DNA of 64,000 nt from Lachnospiraceae bacterium (lineage in GTDB: Bacteria > Bacillota > Clostridia > Lachnospirales > Lachnospiraceae): positions 1 through 64,000 of the forward strand of contig JAETNQ010000003.1 of assembly GCA_021772075.1 (NCBI GenBank). Direction: 5' to 3'. Below the pieces are notes generated by a model. That model saw only the letters and a list, made by a program, of their open reading frames with translations. It did not search any database and was not told the origin of the DNA. Shown here one piece after another: positions 1 through 9,089 of this stretch. Made by a program: the position numbers and the translations under genes. Positions within the stretch are counted from its first letter, which is position 1; each line of letters begins with the position of its first letter.

Positions 1-114
1 GCAACTGCATAACCTTAACAATCTCAATATTCAATTTTTAAAGCAGCCACCGAAAGATGGCTTGTTTGTTGTGTGCTTAAGGTAATGGATACCCTCTACT
101 TTTCATTTTCAATC

Positions 115-486
115 TTATCCTCCTTCTTCTAAGCGAACGCCACCGTACTCCCAGAGATCTTCTTTCAGCTTTTCCATATCTAACTCGCCATTTTGCCATT
201 TTTCGTAATATTCCAGCACATGGCTGGTAAACTCCGGAATTCGTTTTGTATAAGATTTCTTCCAATAATGATCCATAAGAACTTCCAGTGGGAGAGTAAG
301 CAACAGAATCATAGCAGTGTTTACCGCATCATCCGTAGCCTGCTGCCGCACTCGTTCGAGTTCGTTGCCGATTCCTTCACGAACCATAGCATCTAATTGA
401 GCTTTGGTAAGATTGTATGTGGCGGTCTTTGCTTTTTTCTCATTCTTCATAGCTCGTCGAATTTCTGCGCGTCCCATAAATATCAA
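115..486 (-). CDS. hypothetical phage protein
   Basis: ORF 123 aa; internal Met (MGRAEIRRAM...) may be the true start. Confidence 0.6.
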   Translation of the reverse strand: MIFMGRAEIRRAMKNEKKAKTATYNLTKAQLDAMVREGIGNELERVRQQATDDAVNTAMILLLTLPLEVLMDHYWKKSYTKRIPEFTSHVLEYYEKWQNGELDMEKLKEDLWEYGGVRLEEGG

Positions 487-731
487 ATCTCCTTTACATC
501 ATAAACTCGACTTAAAGATACTTTTTTGATTATTCCATCTTTCTGAACCATAGCATAATCTCCGCTCCAAAATCCGGTGCCAATCTGTAAGAGTTCATAT
601 TCGGAAGTATTTAACGAACATACAGAACAATCGTCAACCACACCAAACATTTCTTGCGTCTCCATACAGGAGCGGCAATGGGAGATGTCTGGTTTTACTT
701 TACATGTTTTCATCATCGCCCTCCTACACAA
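483..731 (-). CDS. small Cys-rich hypothetical protein
   Basis: ORF with CRSC/CSVC pairs, overlaps next ORF by 4 bp. Confidence 0.6.
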   Translation of the reverse strand: MCRRAMMKTCKVKPDISHCRSCMETQEMFGVVDDCSVCSLNTSEYELLQIGTGFWSGDYAMVQKDGIIKKVSLSRVYDVKEI

Positions 732-882
732 TCCAGTTCTCTTTTGAAAAGAACAGAGGGATTCCCGCCATTAAGGTAAATATAAAAGCCGTAGCATCCC
801 ATTCAATCGGTACAGACAATCCGCCAACCACTATAAGAGCCACCGAATATATCTTATTTTTTATCAGTTCACGTTTCCACAT
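724..882 (-). CDS. small predicted membrane protein (52 aa)
   Basis: Hand translation: MWKRELIKNKIYSVALIVVGGLSVPIEWDATAFIFTLMAGIPLFFSKENWIV*; below the ORF-track length cutoff. Confidence 0.55.
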   Translation of the reverse strand: MWKRELIKNKIYSVALIVVGGLSVPIEWDATAFIFTLMAGIPLFFSKENWIV

Positions 883-894
883 ATAGCTCACTCC

Positions 895-1029
895 TTAATT
901 TGGAAGCGGTGCACCAGTGTACCACCCAATAAATGCCACAATAAAAGCGATTGCAATCATTAAGACTACAACCGCTGCCGCTATCAGAATAAAATGAAGA
1001 AATATCTTACGAAATCGTTTCTTTGACAT
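895..1029 (-). CDS. small predicted membrane protein (44 aa)
   Basis: Hand translation: MSKKRFRKIFLHFILIAAAVVVLMIAIAFIVAFIGWYTGAPLPN*; start overlaps end of 1007-1242 gene. Confidence 0.5.
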   Translation of the reverse strand: MSKKRFRKIFLHFILIAAAVVVLMIAIAFIVAFIGWYTGAPLPN

Positions 1030-1242
1030 TTTCTTTCTCCTTATTCGATTTTTGAATACCTGCCTCTACATCATCCATCTTTACCAGCACACCGTTTTCT
1101 CTGAATTTGGAGTAGGCTCTAGCAGTCGCACAGTGCTCGATGCACTTGCACAGTGCTCGATGCACTTGCATACTCGGTTGATCAGAGCGTAAATACAAAG
1201 ATAAAGGATAATAACTGCTACTACAATCTGTAAAAAGTTCAT
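1007..1242 (-). pseudogene. small membrane protein gene frameshifted by a 20-bp tandem duplication
   Basis: AGGAGG + ATG at 1242 (MNFLQIVVAVIILYLCIYALINRVCKCIEHCA...); the frame shifts at the 20-bp repeat 1131-1170; removing one unit gives a 216-nt open frame ending at 1007. Confidence 0.6.
1131..1170. repeat. perfect 20-bp tandem direct repeat (CAGTGCTCGATGCACTTGCA x2)
   Basis: Read directly from sequence. Confidence 0.97.
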
Positions 1243-1478
1243 TCTAATTTTCCTCCTATTTTTTTAATAATTTTATAACAACACAATTCAAATCTTGGCT
1301 CGACACCTTTTCTATGCATTACGTGAGAAAATTGGATGTCGCTTCCATACTTCTTTTTAAGTCTTAAAATATCTGGATGATTCGATTTATAAGTTGCTTG
1401 TAATTCATCCAATGTATTATAAAATAAGGATTCGAAACTTTGAATCATACCGGTTCCCCCAAAAAATAAAAGAGCCAA
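1239..1478 (-). CDS. hypothetical protein
   Basis: ORF 79 aa; internal Met (MIQSFESLF...) likely start. Confidence 0.45.
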   Translation of the reverse strand: MALLFFGGTGMIQSFESLFYNTLDELQATYKSNHPDILRLKKKYGSDIQFSHVMHRKGVEPRFELCCYKIIKKIGGKLE

Positions 1479-1486
1479 GATTTCTC

Positions 1487-1681
1487 TCAGCTCTTAGACT
1501 CATCTTCTTTTTCCATCGGACACCATTTTCGACATTCCGGATATGATTGCTCTCCACATTTGTTGCAAATCATCGTATGCCTACCAAGATCAGGAATCTC
1601 TTCTTTAAATTCCTTTACTTCGGTGATCCAGCTTCCATCGGGCTGCCTGACAGGGCAAACCATTCTTGAGTTGACTTTCAC
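1487..1681 (-). CDS. small zinc-ribbon-like protein
   Basis: CNKCGEQSYPECRKWC. Confidence 0.6.
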   Translation of the reverse strand: MKVNSRMVCPVRQPDGSWITEVKEFKEEIPDLGRHTMICNKCGEQSYPECRKWCPMEKEDESKS

Positions 1682-1770
1682 GAATATCGCCTCCTTTGCT
1701 TATTTTACCACAACACTCCAAAAAAGTAAAAGGCCATGTTACTGACCCTTTACCCGGAAACGAAGCTGAT

Positions 1771-1962
1771 TTACGAAATCAGTATTTGATACCGTTTCCT
1801 AAGCTCCTCAAACATGTCGGGAGTTGCTGCTATGCTGATGTGAAACTCGATTTTGCCTTTCTCGTTTATCACGGTTTCGACAAATCCTCGAATCTTCTCA
1901 GCATATAGCATTCTCAGACAAATGCCAAGTTGCTTATCGTTTACAGCTAAAAAGTAATCCAT
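1771..1962 (-). CDS. hypothetical phage protein (MDYFLAVNDKQ...)
   Basis: ORF with GGAAAGGAGG SD before the internal ATG; longer ORF start (2001) runs over a conserved intergenic element. Confidence 0.6.
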   Translation of the reverse strand: MDYFLAVNDKQLGICLRMLYAEKIRGFVETVINEKGKIEFHISIAATPDMFEELRKRYQILIS

Positions 1963-1979
1963 AAACGCAACCTCCTTTC

Positions 1980-2004
1980 CATTATAGGAGATGTTTTTCA
2001 CGCG
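1980..2004 (-). promoter_or_regulatory. copy a of conserved 25-bp intergenic element
   Basis: CATTATAGGAGATGTTTTTCACGCG. Confidence 0.65.
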
Positions 2005-2501
2005 CCCGAAAGCTTCTCTTGCATCTTTTCAAGAATGGTTTCAACCGACTTTCGAGTTTTCGGACTCATTTTTATGTAAGCCTTATGCTCGTTATACCAG
2101 TTAAATATCTCATTAAGATTGCCTTTCTGCCAACTGAACGCCCACCAATCGCAAATCATTTCGAGAATATGATGGTAAGGCATATCCAGCACAATCTCAC
2201 CCTCTTTGGGGTCATCGTTGATGAGAACCCAATGCTGCCAGTGATGAGGATTCCTGTGAAGATGCAGAAGCCACGCCCTTCTGTAATCCTGAACAACCTG
2301 ATAAGATTTGTTGTTGCCATAGAAATACCGGTCGTAGGCTTCATACTCGTCCGACTCATTCTTGGAAGTATCGTGAGCAAACTCTGTCTGCCATGCTACA
2401 CCATCTACCAACAGTTCGGGAAGGTTCTCCTGAATCCACTGAAAGCCTTTGTAAACATTGTTACGGTGTTGTTGTAGATATAAATCATACTGTGCGCTCA
2501 T
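1998..2501 (-). CDS. DUF5662-like protein
   Basis: YDLYLQQHRNNVYKGFQWI...FAHDTSKNESDEYEAYDRYFY...HHWQHW pattern. Confidence 0.75.
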   Translation of the reverse strand: MSAQYDLYLQQHRNNVYKGFQWIQENLPELLVDGVAWQTEFAHDTSKNESDEYEAYDRYFYGNNKSYQVVQDYRRAWLLHLHRNPHHWQHWVLINDDPKEGEIVLDMPYHHILEMICDWWAFSWQKGNLNEIFNWYNEHKAYIKMSPKTRKSVETILEKMQEKLSGA

Positions 2502-2724
2502 TTGATCTTATACCGATAGCCGGTCTCCTTTCTTCATAATCAGGGCAGGAAAACTCAATCTTGATGTTCAGATGATCGGACATAACATCCCACCCGTAAT
2601 CGTCATTGGGGCCGTCACCATAGTTTGTACTTTTCAGCTTTTCCATAGCGTTCTTAGCATTGTTCTGGTTTTTACAAACCTTAACATGCGAACACTTATT
2701 ACAATCAGTTTTTAACTTAAACAT
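2485..2724 (-). CDS. small Cys-rich hypothetical protein
   Basis: CNKCSHVKVC. Confidence 0.6.
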   Translation of the reverse strand: MFKLKTDCNKCSHVKVCKNQNNAKNAMEKLKSTNYGDGPNDDYGWDVMSDHLNIKIEFSCPDYEERRPAIGIRSNERTV

Positions 2725-3103
2725 TGTTCTCCTCCTTCCTAATTTTTAAACTCTTATCTGCGGGAGCTAATACGATACTCATAGACCGTAATGCGCAGGC
2801 ATCAATAACACAAATAGAATTTTCATCATGCCTTTTTACATTAGTGTAATAACCGCCCACATAATACTCATCTTCCGTGAGCAAATCTGTAGTTAAATTA
2901 ACCTCACACACGAGTCCTTTGTCATCACGAACTATATTTGCATCACCTATTACAGGACGGGGATCATATAATCGATCAAAATTCCAATGCACCGGTACTT
3001 TATTTGGAAATGTAATTTTGCAATCTTCCGCAAATTTTCTGCCACATGAATCAACTGTACCGAGATTCAGCAGTCGTCCCTCCATTTTAATCATAAATAT
3101 CAC
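2717..3103 (-). CDS. hypothetical phage protein
   Basis: ORF 128 aa in collinear array. Confidence 0.6.
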   Translation of the reverse strand: MIFMIKMEGRLLNLGTVDSCGRKFAEDCKITFPNKVPVHWNFDRLYDPRPVIGDANIVRDDKGLVCEVNLTTDLLTEDEYYVGGYYTNVKRHDENSICVIDACALRSMSIVLAPADKSLKIRKEENNV

Positions 3104-3387
3104 CCTCCTTTCACTCGACGAAGTTCATCACTAGTCATTTCTTTTTCTAATCGCTTAATCGCCCGGTCGAGTGATGAAATTAGCCCGCTTCTAAAAGAAC
3201 GTGAACCGTAGCGAATGCAAGTTCTGTCATATCGAAGATTAAACCAATCTTTCTCTCGAACTGTGAGCGGTTGTTCGGCTTGTATTTTAATAGCACGTCT
3301 TAAATCTTCCATCTGCATTTCTAACTGCTTGTTGTTAAAATCTCGCCAGTTCATCATGTTTCCTCTGCACTGTAAATATTTTTCCAT
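3100..3387 (-). CDS. hypothetical phage protein
   Basis: ORF 95 aa; MNWRDFNNKQLE internal start possible. Confidence 0.55.
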   Translation of the reverse strand: MEKYLQCRGNMMNWRDFNNKQLEMQMEDLRRAIKIQAEQPLTVREKDWFNLRYDRTCIRYGSRSFRSGLISSLDRAIKRLEKEMTSDELRRVKGG

Positions 3388-3578
3388 TCCTCAGAATCAT
3401 GATAAGGATGATCATATTTATTTCCATTTTGGGTAAAAACAATTTCGTTTTCTGCTTCGTTATAATACACACCATTCATTTCTGTAGCATCACATTCCCA
3501 TCCGCTATCGCTTGTCAAATGAACATTTGATGGAATGTTGTTTTCTTTGATGATTTTTTGCAGAATATCAAAAGTCAT
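3354..3578 (-). CDS. hypothetical phage protein
   Basis: ORF 74 aa. Confidence 0.6.
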   Translation of the reverse strand: MTFDILQKIIKENNIPSNVHLTSDSGWECDATEMNGVYYNEAENEIVFTQNGNKYDHPYHDSEEWKNIYSAEET

Positions 3579-4342
3579 TTTAGTTCATCTCCTTTCGCAT
3601 TACACATAATAATCTCGCTGTACGGAAGCCGCTCAATCCACTGACAGAACTCCCGCCATTCATCCAACTTGTGATTCTTACGGTACATATAAATACCGGA
3701 CAGGACTTCATAGTTCAGCATAACAGTACGCTTTTGGTTGTAAGAACTAGGGAGAAGCTGAATCATCTGCCACCATGCTTGTTTTGCTTGATGCTCCCAT
3801 TGAGTTCCCCTTGATTTAATATCAAGATATCGGTCTCTGGCACCGTTAAGAGCTGAAATAATGCACCCCATAGTTTTCGCTGGCGCATATACTGCATCTG
3901 CATCAGTAAATTGCTCACCCCACATACCGAAATTGGTCAAATGCTCCACACTGAAATCTTCCCATGTAAACTCTTTTGCATGGATCTTATGCATGGTAGA
4001 GCAGGAATTGGCGACGGTACCCACTTTGTATGTATCGAATTCCTTCCACCAGTAGAGTGGAGCCGTGATATCCACATAGACCGCAATCATCCGACGGAAT
4101 TTTCCGTGAACCGAACCAGCTTTTGCCAGCTTCATCATCAGTTCATGATCTGCTTTACCGAGCTGCCACGAATGGTCGTATGTATGATCGCACCCACAAT
4201 CGGCGCAGTTATCACATCCAACCCCATCATCGCCGCCTTTACAGATACCGCTATCGGACTTATCCCAACTGTTCATCGGATTCCGCATTCCACGGATAAC
4301 ATGCTCCCATCCCGTCACTTCACAATTTTCAATTTTAATCAT
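3575..4342 (-). CDS. conserved phage protein, possibly ThyX-related, with Cys-rich insertion
   Basis: WEHVIRGMRNPMNSWDKSDS...ITAPLYWWKEFDTYKVGTVANSCSTMHKIH; insertion CDNCADCGCDHTYDH. Confidence 0.6.
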   Translation of the reverse strand: MIKIENCEVTGWEHVIRGMRNPMNSWDKSDSGICKGGDDGVGCDNCADCGCDHTYDHSWQLGKADHELMMKLAKAGSVHGKFRRMIAVYVDITAPLYWWKEFDTYKVGTVANSCSTMHKIHAKEFTWEDFSVEHLTNFGMWGEQFTDADAVYAPAKTMGCIISALNGARDRYLDIKSRGTQWEHQAKQAWWQMIQLLPSSYNQKRTVMLNYEVLSGIYMYRKNHKLDEWREFCQWIERLPYSEIIMCNAKGDELK

Positions 4343-4532
4343 TGCTCATTCTCCTTTCTTCGCACACTTTGCAATGACAATCTGTAGATGGCTTTCCTTT
4401 CTTATATAGGCCGCAGAAAGCACACTCTTCTGGATTGGTAATTGTTATATTTCTTATTTTGCATTTGTAGTCGCCCCAAGAAGGACAAAATATAGCCTCC
4501 TCACAGGTTGTATGCTCTTTTACATTGCTCAT
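4335..4532 (-). CDS. small Cys-rich protein
   Basis: Multiple Cys pairs; 65 aa. Confidence 0.55.
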   Translation of the reverse strand: MSNVKEHTTCEEAIFCPSWGDYKCKIRNITITNPEECAFCGLYKKGKPSTDCHCKVCEERRMSND

Positions 4533-5231
4533 CTATACCTCCTTAAGATTGTCACGAGAGATTCCGATCACCTCAGCAAACCGATCAGCAAGATAATCGT
4601 AATCATCGCCAAATATAATTGCGGCATCCTCTACACCCTCACGCTCTTCGTTCGGAATATCTTCTTCTGTAATTCCCTTTTCAGCCAGCCAATCCTCCAC
4701 AACATCAATCAACCTGCCCCATAATTCCATGCGGTCAGACTGAGTCATATCTTCGTTTATCTGTCGGCTTCCATTTTCTTTTTCCCAGTAAGAATCGTAA
4801 TCGCCTTTTATAAAATTCTTAGCATGGGATATATCCGAGGTGTGTTTGCACTCCGTAGACGGGCAGGTTTCGCCACATTGTTTTCCGTCACAAAAATAAA
4901 GAATATCTGCCACTTTCTCTGAAGGAAGCCAAGCGTTCCGATCATCAACGTACTCATTGGCAAATATCTTTCTCGTATCTGTCCCGAAGGACACCACAAT
5001 CTCCGGCAGGTTCTCATTGATAGCGTCAAATATAAGTCCCTGCTCGGCAGACCAGTCGATTGCATTTTTCAGCATATCGTCCACCCGGCATGTCCAAAGG
5101 ATGAGCTTGTCTCCGTTTGCCTGCCGATCTTTCAGATATGTAATCATCTCTTTGTTTGCTTCTCCGATTTCCGGCCACTTGTTCTCGCACAATGTACCGT
5201 CAAAATCTACCGCAATAATTTTGCTTTCCAT
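4533..5231 (-). CDS. HAD-like hydrolase domain protein
   Basis: IIAVDFDGTLCENKWP N-terminal motif. Confidence 0.7.
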   Translation of the reverse strand: MESKIIAVDFDGTLCENKWPEIGEANKEMITYLKDRQANGDKLILWTCRVDDMLKNAIDWSAEQGLIFDAINENLPEIVVSFGTDTRKIFANEYVDDRNAWLPSEKVADILYFCDGKQCGETCPSTECKHTSDISHAKNFIKGDYDSYWEKENGSRQINEDMTQSDRMELWGRLIDVVEDWLAEKGITEEDIPNEEREGVEDAAIIFGDDYDYLADRFAEVIGISRDNLKEV

Positions 5232-5253
5232 CTCTTTTCTCCAATCTCAAAAA

Positions 5254-5553
5254 TTATTGTTCGCCTTTATCCAATCTGGCGATTCCTCTGTCAAATTTTT
5301 TGATCATAATATTTCTCACATCATCAAAATCCAAATCAATAGATGAGGAATATGTTAATATTGTACATAAGACATCCGCTATTTCCTCTTTAATATTATC
5401 GGGATTACCTTTATGACGCTGATCTTTAGAAACCTCTTTTATCAGCTCCGACATTTCCTCGATTAGATAAACATGTTGTGGCACTCTTTTTTCTGCCGTA
5501 AAATCTTTCCGCACCAGTAAAGTTGCTTTTTCCATAAGTTCACTATCAAACAT
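5254..5553 (-). CDS. MazG-like nucleotide pyrophosphohydrolase
   Basis: LIEEMSELIKEVSKD...NIKEEIADVLCTI. Confidence 0.7.
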   Translation of the reverse strand: MFDSELMEKATLLVRKDFTAEKRVPQHVYLIEEMSELIKEVSKDQRHKGNPDNIKEEIADVLCTILTYSSSIDLDFDDVRNIMIKKFDRGIARLDKGEQ

Positions 5554-5581
5554 AAATACTTTCCTCCTTTTAGAAACCCGA

Positions 5582-5869
5582 TTAGTAATTACGCCGTTGA
5601 TAGGGGAGATGCTTTTGAACCCTTCTTTCCACTCTATATCGTGGCGTGTAATTTTTTAGACACTGATTCTTTTTACAATGAGGCACAAACATCGCTTTTC
5701 CTTTGGCGCGTTTTTCTTTCTCATCATAAAGCTGCTCAAATATTTTTATAAGTGCGTCCGCAACCTGCCTAACAGTAACAGTAAATTGTTCCCATGCTTC
5801 TGTGAACTTATTAAGTAACGTATTCCATTCATCCGTAGTCATCAAATCATCCTCCATATCGTAGTCCAA
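5582..5869 (-). CDS. hypothetical phage protein
   Basis: ORF 95 aa. Confidence 0.55.
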   Translation of the reverse strand: MDYDMEDDLMTTDEWNTLLNKFTEAWEQFTVTVRQVADALIKIFEQLYDEKEKRAKGKAMFVPHCKKNQCLKNYTPRYRVERRVQKHLPYQRRNY

Positions 5870-6119
5870 GATGAGAATATAAACGGTCGTACAGTTGCTT
5901 TTCTATCTCATCCTTATAGACCACCACCGGTTTTCCTGCTATATGAATTGTCATGGTTTCACGGAGCAGAGGTTGTGCCGCATTTATACTCACAGATTGA
6001 GCAGCGTTCATTGCTATTTGCGGTTCGGGTAAATATGCCAGAGCTTCCATTCGTTTATGATCGCATTTATCAACAAAAGGACACTTCCGACATCTTTCTG
6101 ATAACTGCGATAGTCCCAT
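5847..6119 (-). CDS. small Cys-rich hypothetical protein
   Basis: CRKCPFVDKCDH. Confidence 0.6.
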   Translation of the reverse strand: MGLSQLSERCRKCPFVDKCDHKRMEALAYLPEPQIAMNAAQSVSINAAQPLLRETMTIHIAGKPVVVYKDEIEKQLYDRLYSHLGLRYGG

Positions 6120-6306
6120 TCACACTTCTCCTTTCTTCATTGTAAGTTTCTGATATAACTCTGTTGCCTCATTGCCCTTAAAAGCGTTGATAATATCAAT
6201 CTCGCCTTTATCTTTTCTGCCAACAATTAGCACCGGAATATTTCCATGGGTATGGTCAAAACTTACAAGAATAGTATCAGCTTTTCCTTTCATCAAATTC
6301 TCCTTT

Positions 6307-7563
6307 CTATGCGGCTTTAGGTAATGCTTCAGGAGTAAACGTATACCGCTTTACATATCCCGTTGCATTAAAATCTTTCTTTTCTTTTAATGTCCTACTA
6401 ATTGCTAAATCAATCCCCGAACGAGATTTCAAATGGTAATAATATAAATCCTTGAATGGCGTATTTAACCTATCAATTCGTCCAGACGATTGCTTCATAA
6501 TTTTGTAGGAATAGTTTTGTGAGTAAAATATAATGGTATCTGTTTTAATACAGTTCCAACCTTCAGCGCCAGCATTGTATTGAACCAAATATACCCACTT
6601 CTTAGCATCCGGAACTGGTTGATGACAGTGCCCGTTCCATTCTGCAATCTCGACATCATTTCCGTAAGCCAAATTCTTCAGTATGTCAAGTTCATAATCA
6701 AAATTGTAGAATATAATGGCTCTCGGATGCTTCTCAATGATTTCCAGTAATGCCACTTGCCTTGATTGGTCGGTGTTTACGATTTTTCGCCAGACATAAC
6801 AAAGTTCACCCGCATTGACAATTGGCTTGTCCTTATAAGGATTCCATCTAGTCCTCGCAACATCTTTGTACTTCTCGATGTTGTACTTAACAAAGACGTC
6901 TTCGTGATGTGAAACGGTGGTTCTTTTGAAATCCATATTCACCAAAATATTATTTCGCTGTCGTATCAACCTTCCAACATTTAAGTATCTATCCACTTTC
7001 GGGAATTTGCTGAATCGACTGTAAACAATATGCTCTCTGGTAAACTCGGTTCGATTCCTATAGAAACCGTTCGCGATAAAGACCGGAATATAATCTTGCC
7101 AAGTATCTCCAGGAGTGGCAGAGAGAAGAATCCATTGATTACTTTTGGCAATCTTCAGGAATGACTTTACCCATGCTCCCGAACCGACTACTCGTTGCTC
7201 ATCAAATATAAAGAATGCATCCACAATCTCTGCATACTTCTTGATGTTGTTCCACGAATCTACAACAACCTTATTATGATAAAGATTATGTTCCGGCTTA
7301 GTAGAAAGAAGAAAGGGCGAAAGCTCGCCCTCCCATTCCAATGTATCTCTTTTTCGTGCTGTAGTGATGATATATAAATCTTTTGGCGGATCATTCATTG
7401 GCAAGTAGTTATCTCCGGCAACATTTCCCAATAGTTCTCCGCCTTCCTGGAAGAAATAATAGGCAAGAGCCGTTCGAGACTTACCAGAACCAACGCCGCC
7501 ACAAAGAATACAGCCGTTTTTCATCTGACTAACTGCTTTCATCTGGTAGTCGTATAGTTCCAT
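6307..7563 (-). CDS. SNF2/DEAD-like SF2 helicase
   Basis: Walker A GGVGSGKSRTAL, DEQR, LSATPGDTW, SSGRIDRLNTPF. Confidence 0.8.
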   Translation of the reverse strand: MELYDYQMKAVSQMKNGCILCGGVGSGKSRTALAYYFFQEGGELLGNVAGDNYLPMNDPPKDLYIITTARKRDTLEWEGELSPFLLSTKPEHNLYHNKVVVDSWNNIKKYAEIVDAFFIFDEQRVVGSGAWVKSFLKIAKSNQWILLSATPGDTWQDYIPVFIANGFYRNRTEFTREHIVYSRFSKFPKVDRYLNVGRLIRQRNNILVNMDFKRTTVSHHEDVFVKYNIEKYKDVARTRWNPYKDKPIVNAGELCYVWRKIVNTDQSRQVALLEIIEKHPRAIIFYNFDYELDILKNLAYGNDVEIAEWNGHCHQPVPDAKKWVYLVQYNAGAEGWNCIKTDTIIFYSQNYSYKIMKQSSGRIDRLNTPFKDLYYYHLKSRSGIDLAISRTLKEKKDFNATGYVKRYTFTPEALPKAA

Positions 7564-7566
7564 TTT

Positions 7567-8160
7567 CTATTCCGCCTTTTCTTCCCGAATCAGTTTTGCT
7601 TTAAGATTCCTGAGTTTTGCAACACTTCCGATTCCAAGCGCATCAGAAATCTCTTTTTCTGATTTTCCCTGATCGTGCAACTTGCGGATATCGCTTAAAA
7701 GCTGCTTATGATACGGTTGTATATGCTTTTTGAACTGGTTATAATAACTCCCCGTATTTCCATAGACTTTTTTTGCGATTGCCATCGCCAGTCCCTTTTC
7801 AGGATCGAAGTCCTCGTTTTCTGCCTTTACAACGGTCTTGGTACCATCCATCCAGAAGACAACAGTTGCGGGATTGTTAAAAATAACCTGCTTGATTTCC
7901 AGCGCCATTTTTCTGTGCAATTCTGCTACCCCGAACACATCATTGACTGCATACTTAATGGCATCCAGTTGGTTCTGTGCCTCCGCCGCCTTTCTATTGG
8001 CTTTGCTGATCTCTGTGGCCGCATACATCAGTTCGGGTTTATACCCGTCCTCATCAACGGCGTAAACGTAACCGCCGGTTAAGTTTCCGATCAGTCTTTG
8101 ATTAGGAGAATTGATCAGATTCTCCATGGTATCCATAAATTCTCTTGCTGTCATACTCAT
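7567..8160 (-). CDS. phage protein with VIFN-PAT-DG-KT-VK domain and C-terminal HTH-like region
   Basis: VIFNNPATVVFWMDGTKTVVK...DPEKGLAMAIAKK; shares this domain with 9089-9511. Confidence 0.65.
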   Translation of the reverse strand: MSMTAREFMDTMENLINSPNQRLIGNLTGGYVYAVDEDGYKPELMYAATEISKANRKAAEAQNQLDAIKYAVNDVFGVAELHRKMALEIKQVIFNNPATVVFWMDGTKTVVKAENEDFDPEKGLAMAIAKKVYGNTGSYYNQFKKHIQPYHKQLLSDIRKLHDQGKSEKEISDALGIGSVAKLRNLKAKLIREEKAE

Positions 8161-8162
8161 AG

Positions 8163-9089
8163 TTATTTTTCTCCTTTCAATAAGTCATCCATTTTATGAA
8201 CCAGTCTTCGTGTAACCCAAACATCAGAGAAATATATCGGCATAAACCAATAATTCTCAGTTGTATCATTTGGGTCTATCGGATCTGTAAAAGTGTTACC
8301 GATCTTGATATAGGCCGCCACTCCCAAAAGAGAAAGCTGAATATAACACATCAGAGCTACTATTTCATCAATGTCCTGCCCTACGACAAGAACATGGTTC
8401 TGATAATTCAGATTTTCCTTCTCCAACTGCCTCCTCGCTTCATGAATTCCGGCAATAAGTGTAGCGCCAGCACCGCAACATGAGTCACAGATAGTAATAT
8501 AGCCCTTTTCGTTTATTTCTTGAACCACGCTTTCAGTCATTGCCATCTTCGCCATAAGATCACAGACATGATATGGCGTAAAGAACTGCCCGTTTGAGCC
8601 ATTACCAAGATTTAATTCCATGAAAATACCGCCCAGAAAGTCCTGCTCCGGATTTTCTTCCAAAGCCATAACTGTATGAGCGGTAAGTTCGGGAAACAGG
8701 TTTTGCTCCTGCTTATTGTATTTCTTAATAATTCTCAGATACCGTTTCTCGCGTTCGTCATAGTGACTTTTATCCAACGAATTTGAGATTGCACAGGCAA
8801 ACATAATAATGAAATCTCTCCAAATATCCCATGCTCTATGGCAGGAAGTAAGCTGCTTGAACACTCTGAGAAATTCCTTTCTCGCATCCTGCCGCTTGAA
8901 TTCTTTTTGGGTTGTGGTAGATTTCTTTGACATATCCGGCTTTGGTTTAGGCAGCGGAGTGGATCTTGATTTTGGTTCCCATTTAGGAACTTGTTTCGGC
9001 GAAGCGGTATTTGTCTTTGATTTGGCTGTGGTCTGCCGCTTCGGTTTCTTTTTCCAAAACCTCATACATTCTCCTTTCAAACACGACAT
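8163..9089 (-). CDS. N6 adenine DNA methyltransferase-like protein (SAM motif, no NPPY visible)
   Basis: GQFFTPYHVCDLMAKM, ICDSCCGAGATLIAG, GQDIDEIVALMCYIQLSLLG, GNTFTDP. Confidence 0.75.
   Translation of the reverse strand: MSCLKGECMRFWKKKPKRQTTAKSKTNTASPKQVPKWEPKSRSTPLPKPKPDMSKKSTTTQKEFKRQDARKEFLRVFKQLTSCHRAWDIWRDFIIMFACAISNSLDKSHYDEREKRYLRIIKKYNKQEQNLFPELTAHTVMALEENPEQDFLGGIFMELNLGNGSNGQFFTPYHVCDLMAKMAMTESVVQEINEKGYITICDSCCGAGATLIAGIHEARRQLEKENLNYQNHVLVVGQDIDEIVALMCYIQLSLLGVAAYIKIGNTFTDPIDPNDTTENYWFMPIYFSDVWVTRRLVHKMDDLLKGEK

Noticed and set aside
1131-1170. Short CRISPR array
   Set aside because: Only two head-to-tail units with no spacer; it is a tandem duplication in a gene.
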